Shown: one piece after another, positions 12,610 through 23,785 of the stretch
How positions within the stretch are numbered: the first letter of the stretch is position 1
Layout of the letters: every line of letters starts with the position of its first letter
Origin: Yponomeuta sedellus
Taxonomy: Eukaryota; Arthropoda; Insecta; Lepidoptera; Yponomeutidae
Length of the DNA stretch: 64,000 bases
Direction: 5' to 3'
NCBI GenBank assembly: GCA_934045075.1
Contig: OW203722.1
Location: 8,959,303-9,023,302, forward strand
The notes under the pieces: generated by a model
Told to the model about the DNA's origin: nothing
Database searches by the model: none
Seen by the model: only the letters and a program-made list of their open reading frames with translations
Made by a program: the position numbers and the translations under genes

Positions 12610-13200
12610 TAATTTGAATTTGTGATGTTAAATTTTATAGTAGCAATACCACTCGAGGCGCTCGTGGCCTAGGCGAACCGAGTGATTGGAATCAATCACT
12701 TGGTTAAGCAGCAACAGGCGCGGTCAGGTACGGGATGGGTGAGCGTCCCGTGACTACCGCTTGTGGCATTTTTCCGAGCGCTTCCGTGCTTCGCAAGGCA
12801 CGTTAAGCCATTGGTGCCGGCTGTCATATATTGGCAGTCGTTAAGCCATGTTAGAGGCCTTATGGGCGGCTTGATAACTTCTGACAGTAAGGCCCGCCAC
12901 TGTCTTACAACCCTCCACTAACCCGGACTTGGCCCCCGTGGTGGAGTACGGCCTAACCTTCCTGCGATGCAGGAAGAGACCCGTGCCCCAGCAGTGGGGA
13001 CATACAAGGGTTGATAACGATACCACTCGATAACCGTGAACGAAAACGTCACGAGGAAATCTGAGAGTCTGAGGTGTTCATATGCCTTAGCGTTTGAAAT
13101 TGCCAAACCGCGATGAGCACGCGTGAGCGTGGTACTCTCAGACTCTCTCTCTCTGAGAGAAGGAATGTGCCCTGGAGTGGGACGAGGCTATATAAAAAAC
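12610..13200 (+). mobile_element. tRNA-SINE family B body, split by a 5S-SINE
   Basis: The left part ends gtagcaataccactcg at 12655. The right part resumes after 13029 with ataaccgtgaacgaaaacg, cacgaggaaa, and the (ct)n/gagagaagg tail leading to tgccctggagtggg and ctatataa. The body is continuous once the nested element is removed. Confidence 0.7.
12656..13019 (+). mobile_element. 5S rRNA-derived SINE, full copy with target-site duplication
   Basis: The head at about 12694-12760 (ttaagcagcaacaggcgcgg, tcaggtacgggatgggtgag) follows insect 5S rRNA through box A, the intermediate element and box C. The tail is a 3' body shared with 39638 and 51221 and ends gcagtggggacatacaaggg ttgataacg. Flanking duplication ataccactcg lies at 12646-12655 and 13020-13029. 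Transcription would be by Pol III from the internal 5S promoter (class knowledge). Confidence 0.8.
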
Positions 13201-13209
13201 CAGGGCAAT

Positions 13210-14630
13210 ATTTAGAGTTTGATATATTGAAAGCTAGGTTCTTCAACGACGATTCAAAAATTCATAGAGGTAACCATGACATTTTACTCTCAATAGTCGC
13301 ACTGTGACGTGGTGGTTATAAATCTTTGCCACTAGGTTATAAATCTTTTACCATACTCAGAGCAATTTGCTAAAGCACCTCAAGACCAATGAGAATTAAA
13401 AGCCCATCTATTCTAATTATAGTTTTTCGAGTTGGAGGCGGCCTGTTATTATACGATAAGACTTTAATTGATTTTAATAGCACCTTCTATCATACGGTAT
13501 TGAGCCTTAATTATAGGTAGCCGTAAATATTGTTGTCTATAGAATGGAGCGAAGATACGCAGTCATTAATCCTTCTAAATCTTTAGGGAGTCCCGGAATA
13601 AACTCTGTCTAAATGCCCACCGAATTCCTTTGTTAAGTTGCTTTACTCTCGTCAAACATTAACGTCTCGAACAATGCAGTAAAACTCGTGAATTGTTAGG
13701 CCGATTTGTATTCAAATTATTTGTCAAGAGCGTCCATTCCGAAAATTGTTTCTAAATTTAGCGCCGAAAGGGTTAGTCCCTGAGGAATCCTCCGTGTAAC
13801 GCTGTAGCTAGGACAATGTTAATGTTGCCTTTGTAATCTCGTAGAAGCGTCGCTACCTTTTTCACCCCCCTTTATTTGTCAGGCCAAAGCGACATTACCA
13901 AAATCGGTTTCGTAAATCAAACAAAAAGTCTTCTTTTCTCGAGTGATTTCTCGATATTTTTGGCAATCGGCTAAAAGGCGCCCTATTAAGAGGCGAACGT
14001 CACTAGCGAGCGTCATAATTTATGACGTAGTGTAGAAGGGCTTATGACTGCACCGCGCAATGTCACGGAAAGTGCAATGACGCGGAAGCGAAGCACAGCT
14101 GCCGCGATAATGTGCTACACATAGACTAAATGCACTGATTCGGGCTTCCTACCGACTATGCCGAGGCTACGTGCCTGTAGGAACTAGGCGTTGGTGTTTA
14201 TAAGCCCTTTTAGGCTTGTAAGAAATTTAAGATAATATGCTCAAAATTATGTAAAGTGGCGTGGTAAAATATTTTTTTAGATTTGCTTGGAACTCTTTAT
14301 TGTATACACAGGCTGGGCAGATGGCACGAGTCATGCTTTTAGTGGCGAAAAAATGACAGAATTTTACAATGGATGTACTGGAAAGTTGCAATTTTTGACA
14401 TTAAAAATGCCTGACTAGCGACATCGTACTACCCAGACAGGAAATTAAAGCATTGGGAGGCTATAAGTTGAGGAAAAATAATAATAATAATAATATTAAA
14501 AATAGTCTTAGAATTTTCATTTATTGTTGAAGATAAAATGTATTAAGGTACTTTATTGCAATTTTTCACCAATAATCGCTTGCATTAAAATCTAGTAGTC
14601 ACCTAGTGGAGAATGCACTTAGTTTACTCA
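13210..14630. other. No gene recognised
   Basis: Unique-looking sequence with a moderately GC-rich part at 13970-14180. A short (aat)n run lies at about 14475-14500. Confidence 0.4.
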
Positions 14631-15035
14631 GGGTTATGTTTTAATGACTTTGTTTTGTAAGTTATGCACATTTGTGAAGTTGTGGTAGCAATACTACCTG
14701 CTAACCCTGGCGGAAAACAAGTTTGGAGTTGAACTTAAAAATTAAAATTTAAACATCTCCAAAATTTTAAATTTAATTTAATATTTTAATTTAGAATAAA
14801 ACTTAGCTATAGCTTGTGATCTCACTAACATAGTTTAATACTGAGTGTTATTTTACTAAAAACCTATGGATTGTTATTTATCCGAAATAAAGCAATACAA
14901 TACAAAAACATCGTGAGGAAACTTGAGTGTCAAAGGTACCTCACCAGGTGGGCACGCGTGATAATTAAGCCCATAATATCTCTCACTCTCTCTAAGAGGA
15001 CATCTATGGCCTGCAGTAAGACGTATATAGGCTTT
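14631..15035 (+). mobile_element. tRNA-SINE family B split by a short retroinsertion
   Basis: The left half (taatgactttgttttgtaag to ctggcggaaaac, about 14712) and the right half (acatcgtgaggaaact, from about 14908) join in the usual family B order. The 190-base insert between them ends with gaaataaagcaatacaatac, a retroelement-like 3' end, with aaaac repeated at both edges. Confidence 0.6.
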
Positions 15036-15059
15036 ACAAAAAAACCGTAACGTCTAAAT

Positions 15060-15135
15060 GTGATAGTATTTCTAAATGATTCGCGATACTCATATATAAT
15101 CGCGATTAGACCCGTTAAATATATAACTATGTCTA
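15060..15135. mobile_element. MITE fragment, cgcgat family
   Basis: gattcgcgatactcatat is joined almost directly to the opposite end (tcgcgattagacccgtta aatatataacta), so almost the whole interior is deleted. Confidence 0.55.
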
Positions 15136-16640
15136 AATGTGAATTTCTAGACTTTATAAATCGTAGAATCTGTTTCATTATTAGCACAAATCGCAAGATC
15201 CTTACGTCCTTTGTCAAGTCTGTGGCCTCCCACCGGGAATAGCATGTAAAGTTGAGTATATAAATTAGCTGTCAGCCCGCTAATCGGTCTGACAGCCGAC
15301 GATGAAACTTAAGAGTCCATCAGTGGCTCTCTGACGCCGCCAACAACGCGTATTAAGCCCCAAAATAGACACACAATACCGCCTATAGGCATTTTGTACG
15401 GAATTCGGCTTTGCGTTTGCGTACAGTCAACAGCAAGTCAATTATATCATTTTGTAGTAAAGTCGCTATTAAGTTTACTAATAAAAATGCACGTATGTAT
15501 TGGTTAACATGCTGTAGACTTTACATGGGATTATAATAAAAGTAAAACAGGAGTTTTTTTCAGTCATCTTTATCATAATAATTCTATATTGTTTCTTTTA
15601 TATTTTCAAATAAATATTCCGGAAAAGCTTTCATTCGGGAACTTACATTACTTAGTATAGGTTTCATAAGCATTACTGGCAACAAAATTGACCTCTAGAC
15701 ATTGCACTGCAGGGCAAAGAGAGTTCTTACAAAGAAAATAACATAGTTCTTCTTCATGAATATCTTTAATATACAATTTAAAAAAAACTCTTTTTTTATT
15801 TTACATTTTTACAATTTTCCGACGTTTCCAATCGGCATCCAAATTTCAATAGAGATCGTGGTTGGAACATACCGGCAGCATCGGAACCAGTGTTTAAGTG
15901 CAAGAGACCCCTTGCTAGAAGTGTAACTGCTCGTGTTGACCTTAGAAAATACTATTTTACAATTTCACAAATGTGAGAAAACTAGATATAAAATAATATG
16001 TAGAAAAAGATGCATAAGGCCCTATTTGAGTGTGACTTAATATAGACACTTAAAAAAAGCGCCGAAATGCCTAATACAAAGAGTAAAATCTGCTCTATAT
16101 TTCTTTATATTGTAAATAAAACTGTAGAAATTCCAACTTAGCGATCGTTTACACTGCTTACCCAGCAATGCTCTAACAATCTACCAATCTACAATAATAC
16201 CTACCATAATATTATAGTACAAGTCTAATGATAAAAATAGTTTAAAATTCCAAAATGTGAAAAAGTCTTATGTGTTACCATGTGCAATATTTACCACACC
16301 CCGTAGTATTAATATCTAAACGCGCACGGCATAGGTACAAGTTCTGGACAAAACCGCTAGCCAGCGTGAATTCGACTGTACAAATAACCGACCAGTTATT
16401 TATTTTGTTATCCTTTAGCAAGCGCGATCGTTAGTTTTGATGAGTATTGCGCAGAGCACAGCTTTTGATTTTTTATTTCATTGCTGCGTAATCTCGGTAG
16501 ATGTGTTTGTTTACTTAAAACTGTGTTGAAAAGCTTTAATCTAGATACTAACACGATGGATATGGATTAGTTGTTTTTTCCATGACACTATGAAATTCCG
16601 GCGATAGTAAGAGCCGCCCGAATGAGCCTGCAGCCCCATT
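15136..16640. other. No gene; one old interspersed repeat
   Basis: About 15795-15960 (ttccgacgtttccaatcgg, gctcgtgttgaccttagaaa atacta) shares pieces, partly inverted, with 33410-33570. The rest is AT-rich without exon-like sequence. Confidence 0.4.
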
Positions 16641-17535
16641 GTCTATTTTTAATTCACTTCATCTCTCAGAAGCAAAAAACAAATTACTAAGAAGCCGAAT
16701 ATACGTCACTATATGCGAATATTCAACGCAAATGGTCCCCAAATGCAAGCAGAGCCGGGTATCCCGTCGCCCTAAAATCCCTTTTTCAGAAAAAGGCCGC
16801 GAGAAGAGAAGATTCATTGTCTATTTTTCATTCAGTTGATTCGTTAGAACCAAAAAAGCAAATGTCTAGGTAGCCGAGTATACTCGTATATGTGGTTTAT
16901 ATTATAGATATATACGCAAATATTCAACGGAAATTGTGCCCAAATGCAAGCAGAACCTAGAGCATCCCCTCGCTTTAGATTTCCACAGTTCGCAGAAAAA
17001 CGGCACCCAAAGAGGATACTCTTCTTCTTCTTCAGGCTATAATAATGTTAGTCCACTACTGGACATAGCCCTTCCCTAATGAGCGCCATAGTGCCCTGTC
17101 TTCAGCTTGCCGCATCCAGCATCTGCCTGCAGTTTTTCGCAGATCGTCATCCCACCTAGTCGGAGGGCGTGCTACACTACGTTTGCCGAGTCGCGGTCTC
17201 CACTTAAGAACTCGTTTACTCCAACGGTTGTCGGTGCTTCGAGAGATATGGCCAGCCCACTGCCACTTCAACTCGCTAATTCGATAACTTTGGTTCTCTG
17301 TCGGATGCATTCGTTGCGAATCCTATCCATCAAAAGAAAAGGATACTCGTCGACTATTTTTTATTCATTTGATTTGTCTAAAAAACAAATGTCGAAGTAG
17401 CCGAATATATCTCACTATAAGCGAATATTCCACGAAAATTGTCCCCAAACGCAAACAGAGTCTAGAGCATCCCCTCGCCCCAGATTCCCACAGTTCGCAG
17501 AAAAACGGCGCGCGAAGAGCACAATAGGCCAGAAT
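16641..17535 (+). repeat. Three-unit diverged tandem array, units about 180-206 bp
   Basis: Units start near 16641, 16819 and 17352. Each runs ctattttt-attca, acaaat-tc-aa/gtagccga, tat-cgaatattc, a-attgt-cccaaa-gcaa, cag/agc.tc-c and ends in a cgcagaaaaacggc-like segment. Units 2 and 3 are separated by an RTE-like insertion at 17022-17339 with a 9-bp duplication. Confidence 0.75.
17022..17339 (-). mobile_element. 5'-truncated RTE-like LINE with target-site duplication
   Basis: Minus-strand translation gives LKWQWAGHISRSTDNRWSKR, VLKWRPRLGKRSVARPPTRW and DDDLRKTAGRCWMRQAEDR, the C-terminal end of a non-LTR ORF2. The (gaa)n tail lies at the left edge. aggatactc flanks it at 17013-17021 and 17340-17348. 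Confidence 0.78.
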
Positions 17536-17745
17536 TACCGCGCCGGGGCCGTAACGAGCGTACCAATGAGATAGCAATAAAATTTCGCCGCACAATACCG
17601 CCATAATTAGAATTAACTGTCTCATTCCCGCCCACATCTGACGGCGTCTCTATTTTGACGATGGCCAGACTTTTTCGCTGGGCTGAGGACACTCGCCGGG
17701 CGAGGTAAAAGAGGCGACATCGCCCGAGAGTGACACTTACATTTC
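17536..17745. other. GC-rich block of unknown role
   Basis: CpG-rich compared with its surroundings (ccgcgccggggccgtaacga, gccgggcgag). An ATG at 17660 runs 14 codons to a possible donor gag|gtaaaa. It could hold a promoter or 5' exon, but no motif fixes this. Confidence 0.3.
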
Positions 17746-19744
17746 GTAAAGAGAAACATTTATCTCTGCTTGGTGGTTTGTATACATTGGGTCGCTAAAA
17801 ATGGACGCTATGCTTAAAGTCGTGCCATTCCAAGGCGTATATGCAGGCCCCTACATTAAGCCTTCGAATTGCATGCCATTTAGAATATAGGTTTCGTTCT
17901 GTGCTGTATCTGTAAAATGGGACAAAGTAGTCTAAAAAGGCTACATAAAGCTAATAAGCTAATAACTACCTTTGCTGTAGTCTCACGTGACAATATCGCT
18001 CATACCCATTTTTAACCCATAACCACTGTCCTACTAGAAACGATTGGTCAAAGTACTCCAGAAAAGGTTAAGTTAATCGTCGTGGTCAGAAATATCTAAA
18101 CGAAGCCTTGCTGCAGTCCTACATAGCACAACATTCCTCGTATTCATTTTTACTATTCCAAGTAAATTAAAAAAAATTACCTAGACTATGTGTCATAGGA
18201 AGACAACTCCTTCTTAGGATGCACCACATCAATTCGCAATTTAAGGGCATTATGCCGCCGAATCAATGCCCGGCTGCGAGTCACTGATGAGTTTTGTTAA
18301 GCCGTAATGGTGACTTATGGTCTTTTCATTGAGTTGTAAAAGTTCAAGTGCCTTTATGAATCTGTGGTTACGTCGTTATTTTATTGAATTGTCTTGTTGA
18401 GACCCGGCCTTAAGGCTGATTTGATTTTATTGCAGTGGCATTATAAAAGATCGACATCCTTTGACTTTATTTTTTTATTTACTAACCTTAACCTTTCTAT
18501 ACTAAGATTTGCAAACCTTTGTAGTAAATTTCATTATTTTTAGAAATTTGTATCTCTACAAAACTACATGTCCAATTTAAAATGTATATATTTTAGTGAT
18601 GTAATATTGATGATTTAAAGGCAACGACATAAGCTGAGCGTAAAAAAGGAATTAACATAGACGGTGCAGACCATTTCCACAATTATCTTAGAACCTGTCT
18701 CTAGTAGGTATACATTATCGATTATTAATATTATTAAAATTGTTTATTGCATAAAAGTTTTGCTCATAGCTGAGCTTAATGCTACTTAGCGTTATTTACC
18801 AGCAAACCTAAGTTTTGGAGACCGGAATAGTAGGTAAGGTAATTTACATTATTTTTATTTGTACTAATTTAAATTTAGATTATATATATGAAATTTAGAT
18901 ATATGTATATATACCTACATATTCACTGATGATATGTATATGTCTACATCGATATATCGTTGAGTTGAGACTTTAAAAGTTGCTGATATAGACGAGCATT
19001 AAGTCCCCAACTTTTCGTGAACTTCTTGTATGGAAGTAGTGGTGTCCATATAACATTTACGTCATTCAATTTAAATGCCAACGGATGTACGTAATTGATT
19101 CAGTGACTGAATAAAACGGCGACTTCAGCCCCGTGAAATACATACAAGGAAAGCGTTTTAACCTTTCTTTTATTGGATTCCGTGACAATAGAGTAATTTT
19201 ATTTACGCGTACTTTTTGACGCTTACAAAAAATATATTTCTTACTTTTTCTGAGCTTTGATGCTGGTGCCTTATAGTAAAGTAACCTAAGACTTTAAGAA
19301 AACAGCACCTACTTTTCAAGCACTTTTTTGGTAACCTAATTAACGCCATACGGCTCACTCAAGAGTTCTTTTCAGAGGAGTGCTAAAGAAAGTCTTTATT
19401 ATGTAACAATTAAAGCAAATTATTGTCTGAACAAAAAGCTTTGTGATTTATAGGCTTGGATACTTTACTAACAATCAATGCATTGTACTAATAAATGCAC
19501 TTTCTCAGTGTAAAAGCCGTTGGTTGAAGTTTAGTTTCAAGTTTCATTATGGGGTCAGGTTTTTATTATTGTTACTATTGCATTTTTAATTAGAACCATA
19601 AACTACACTTGCTCTTGTATTTTGTTCTTTAATTATAGGCCCATAAAGATTTTCTGCGTTGCAACTACGGCTGTACATTGAATTGTAGGTACGTACATTG
19701 AATTTAAAGTAAATTCAATGGTACGTACCAATATAACCACGGAA
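17746..19744. other. No gene recognised
   Basis: AT-rich sequence with a tata-rich stretch at 18880-18960. No family-level repeat or exon recognised. Confidence 0.4.
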
Positions 19745-19857
19745 CCGGCGTGCGTGCATGCAATCTTATGAACGTTGATGAAGCGAAGATGATCTGTCCG
19801 GATCTTGGCAAGTGGCAGTCCCTAGTCTCTGCCTACCCCTCTGGTATACAGGCGTGA
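19745..19857 (-). mobile_element. Microsatellite-linked interspersed repeat (family Z)
   Basis: On the minus strand it reads cacgcctgtataccagaggg, gtaggcagagactaggg, gccacttgccaagatccgga, cttcatcaacgttcataag and tgcatgcacgcacg. The same unit lies at 50310, 50965 and in pieces at 22565, 57950 and 60505. Confidence 0.65.
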
Positions 19858-20100
19858 GTATGTATGTATGTATGTATGTATGTATGTATGTATGTATGTA
19901 TGTATGTATGTATGTATGTATGTATGTATGTATGTATGTATGTATGTATGTATGTATGTATGTATGTATGTATGTATGTATGTATGTATGTATGTATGTA
20001 TGTATGTATGTATGTATGTATGTATGTATGTATGTATGTATGTATGTATGTATGTATGTATGTATGTATGTATGTATGTATGTATGTATGTATGTATGTA
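19858..20100 (+). repeat. (TATG)n microsatellite, about 61 units
   Basis: An uninterrupted 4-bp repeat of 243 bp, directly abutting the family Z repeat, whose other copies carry short cata runs at the same edge (22565, 50300). Repeat-only open frames on both strands are artefacts. Length is likely to be polymorphic. Confidence 0.95.
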
Positions 20101-20277
20101 CCAATACAATATTGGTTTATTTCACAAACAATATTTTTCATCATTGATATCATTATATTACGGTCAGCAAATACCGATGTACCACCCACATCCAGTATAA
20201 TTACAGCCATTTATTACGCTACAATTCCAGTAGTGATCATTAACATTGGTAATTGATTTGCCAAACCCAATACATAT

Positions 20278-20450
20278 GCGGCGATAGTCCAGAGGGTAGA
20301 ACAATGGACTCGCGAGAGACCCAGGTTCGATTCCCAGTGCGGGCATGTACCAATGACTTTTTTTTCTAAGTTATATACATTTGAAGTAAAACCACTTGCT
20401 AACCGTGAAGAAAAATATCATGAGGAAACCTGAACGTCTAATGTATATTT
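20278..20450 (+). mobile_element. tRNA-headed SINE, family B-like
   Basis: The tRNA-like head has ggcgatagtccagagggta and a B box caggttcgattcccag, then gcatgtaccaatgact, accacttgctaaccgtgaag and catgaggaaacctg. Confidence 0.68.
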
Positions 20451-22564
20451 ACTATTTTACTGCTAGTGTATATTTCCTATTTACATACAAAACTATTAGT
20501 TTAAATGCAATAAATAGTTCCCTTGCATTGAATTTGGTAGGAATTGTTTGAAAATACAAAATAAAAGATAACTTTTCATAAATAACTATCGGAAATACGG
20601 CGGTAAAAGCTATCAATCAAAGGCTTTGGAAATTCAATCAAGTACTTTTGGACCTTCCAATTAAAGGAGATAACCCTTTAATTTTTGAACCACGGGTGGG
20701 CATTAAAAGTATAGGCCAGTCTTAACACACTTTTTTCTTCAGCCCTTTCCCGTCTTTTGTCTTAAACCGTCCCATATCCGTTGGATGAAGATAATCCATA
20801 ATGCATGAGACCGTACGCTTCTCATAGCAATTAAGTGCAATAAATTTTAAGTTAGATCGACAGCTGATGCTTGAAATAAGTTTAAACGCACCTTCGAGAT
20901 GTAATTTTCACAATTAATTGACATACTGCTTTTTCGTCACAATCATTCACTCGGTCCTATGTAAATCGAGCGACATTATGATTTTACCGACACTGCCCTA
21001 AAAATCCACCATTTAAAGCCCACCGCACTTATCTTTAAAAATAAATGACCAATTAAAACAATCTAATTCATTATGGTCAGGCCGCCGGCTCGGCCGGGGT
21101 GGACATATAAATCAACATGCAGACGAGTGGCGATAAACATTTTGTTACTTCAGACCCAGGTGATAAAAAGTGTCCTCTTTTTGTGACTGTTGCACTCGCG
21201 AAGGGTTTTTGAAAGGGTGACATTTTTTTAGACTAACGGCTCCTTAATTGTCACGTGACCACCCTCTATGTTTATGGCGAGCCCTTTTTCACAAAAAATG
21301 GACCTAAATAAATGACCCCAACGAGGCGATTTGGAACTTTTGTCACCGTCATTCCTCGGCGGAGGTAGAAGTCAGAAGCGTAATTGGTCGTAATGGGTAC
21401 GATAAGGACTGTTGATTTTAGATTTGCCGCGTGCCTGACAACATATGAGTCAATATTTTTAATGCCGCATGCCCGAACATTAAGTGCCATTCTAATGGGG
21501 TAAGCAAACGAAAGGTGGACACTTGTATACATTAAAGTGCCACAATGCAACCTCGATGCGGATGAGAGGTTCAATATTTTCGTTGCGCGCGTGGTTCAGG
21601 CGGTCGAACATGTGGTCAAACATTGGGCAACGTCTATGTGCTGTTTAATCTTGTGGCGCATCTAGCACCAAGCGGTAAAATGAACACAACCGCACTTTCG
21701 CCATAAATGATACCAAGCCTGGTGAATCGCGCTCCAAAAATATGCACCGGAGGATGAATCAACCAAGAAATTCCTTACGTCGGCATCAAAGGCGGAGTTT
21801 TCTTGGAATAAAACTAATTTTTGTAAAGCAATTCGCTTATCTTGATCCAATCTTTCTTATGCATAAAATGAGGCGTTAAAGTGAGAGTTTAAAGATAAAA
21901 TACATAATGACATAATTGCCGTTAAAATATTCAGCAATTAACCGCAAAGATCTACGAAATTGCATGAACACTTGATTGATATTCTTACATGGTTTGGGAA
22001 AAAAAGCCCATTAAAAGTAATTGGCCGGTTTAATGACCTGGAAAATTTGACACTTCGCCCACGGGTGAGGCGAGCCGAGACCCGAATTATTCAGAAATGT
22101 ATTGATGGGCCACGAAATATAAGCGGCTGCCCTGCAGCCACCAGAGTCATAAACATTAGATGCGGCTGTGGACAAAAGTTTCGACGCATCATTCGAGTTT
22201 CAGTCGCAGCTGCATAGATAGAAAAGACTTTCTTGGGTGGGCGTGGCCGCGGTTACAAAAGATTATTGTCACAAAGTGGTAAAAACACTTTTGTTGCTAT
22301 ATATACCTGCAAAGGTAAGTTAAGTTGCGATAAGTAAGAATCCATCCGTCATTTAGTCTATATGGCTTTTAAGAGCACAGCTTTTCTCAAACAATAGGTG
22401 CTTAAGCTGAATGTGTATGAGTCTACACGTAAAGTATTTGCCAATTCTCCGCATCACGTTTTGTTTGTGGTTAATTACAGTACACGGCAATAGTCTCCAG
22501 ACAGCCAGTAATTCACTTTCTTTATCGTTCTTTAATACAAAACAACATTCACTCTCTTTGTACA
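20451..22564. other. No gene; possible conserved non-coding tracts
   Basis: About 20940-22250 is largely free of the repeats seen elsewhere and holds GC-richer patches (21060-21110, 22020-22250). Open frames of up to 100 codons at 21272-21574 (minus) and 21960-22217 (plus) have no domain. Enhancer content is possible but unproven. Confidence 0.35.
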
Positions 22565-22650
22565 TAACATACATACATACATAAACTCACGACTGTATCC
22601 TTGAGAGCTAGATAGAAAGCGTGGTTTGCCACTTGCCACGATCGTGACAA
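22565..22650 (+). mobile_element. Family Z repeat fragment with (cata)n edge
   Basis: acatacatacatacataaac, then tcacgactgtatccttgag and gccacttgccacgatcgtga, a diverged copy of the unit at 50310. Confidence 0.55.
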
Positions 22651-23614
22651 AGCTCTTTCTTTTTTCTTGCCCTTCGATATTACTTCTCTATTTGATCGAA
22701 GTATGTCTAACGTCCCTTACCGTAACCGGCCCTTCCTTCATTCGCTCGTATATTTACTGTTTCTGTGTAATCTAGTTTTGAGGTTAATTCATAAGTTGTG
22801 TTTAGACTTTGTTTTATGTTCGTTATTTAGCAACGAAAATAATCATAAATAATAATCATTGTCTTAGAGGCGATAAGGTCGGTCGCTATTAGAGGGTTAA
22901 GAATTTCTGGGTCCACCTATTCATTCCGTCTGAAGATTAGATTAGGGGTTATCACTAGAACCATTTTATGATACAATGACATCCTTGATGTATGAAGGCG
23001 ACTGTGAATGTCGAGTATGCATTATTTAAGTACCAATTAAAATTATCGCCAGCCTTTAATATCGAAGATAGCCGACGTTGGCGCCACATTTATCCCACAG
23101 CCATTCGTTAACTTTCCTGCATGTAAATTTTTCACAACATTTCTGGCACAGTTTCCCGACACTTTGATGTTTAAAATTGCTAGTGTAAGCTGCAGTAGTC
23201 TTTATGTTCTCACATTTTTTTATTTCAGCAGTAACTATATCATAAATAAAGGTTAACTCTTGTTGCCCAACATAGCTGGATGGCGATGGCAGTCGAACGC
23301 GTTAAAGTTTGATTGCCAAAAGCGACGGTTCGTAACACGACTAAACTTCTGCTGCTCTTTTGAGGTTTTGACATCTTTATTTCGGAGAACTTCAAAGTTT
23401 GTGGCGCATGCATTATTTATAAATAAAATTTGTTTCGTCTGCACCGGTGGCGTCAGGCTGTGTGCGGCTCGGTGTGTGTGAATGCAAAAATACGCCTTCA
23501 CTAACATTGCTTATGATTTTCGTTTCATCGAAGTCATAACATAACGAAATTTCCAGCTAGCTTTAGTTGAATAGCAAAATAATTAAGAATACTTTATAAT
23601 TATATTCTTTTTTT
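22651..23614. other. No gene recognised
   Basis: Unique-looking sequence. Overlapping 73-84 codon open frames on both strands at 23253-23507 are shadows of each other without a recognisable domain. Confidence 0.4.
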
Positions 23615-23785
23615 AATGCTCTAACCCGCGCTACGGACAATTTTATAAACCTATTCAGAGGCTAAAAATTCCACCCATGCCGGGACTCGAACCCGCAACC
23701 TCTGGCACGGTCAGTCTGAGGTCGCGGATTTGAATCCCGGCATGGGTGGAATTTTTAGCCTCTAAATAGGTTTTTCAAAATACTT
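23615..23785. mobile_element. Head-to-head foldback of tRNA-SINE family C
   Basis: Left arm is inverted (aacctattcagaggctaaaa to gccgggactcgaacccgc). The right arm is direct (cgcggatttgaatcccggc to agcctctaaataggttttt). The arms could form a hairpin of roughly 65-70 bp with mismatches. Confidence 0.7.

Noticed and set aside
12660..12780. A possible 5S rRNA gene
   Set aside because: Only the middle promoter-bearing part resembles 5S, the ends do not pair, and it continues into a SINE tail.
12841..13246. Overlapping 61-65 codon open frames
   Set aside because: They lie within the 5S-SINE and its family B host, in the antisense direction, with no domain.
19766..20256. Open frames of 95-130 codons on both strands made of YVCM or IHTY repeats
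   Set aside because: They are translations of the (TATG)n microsatellite, open in several frames at once.
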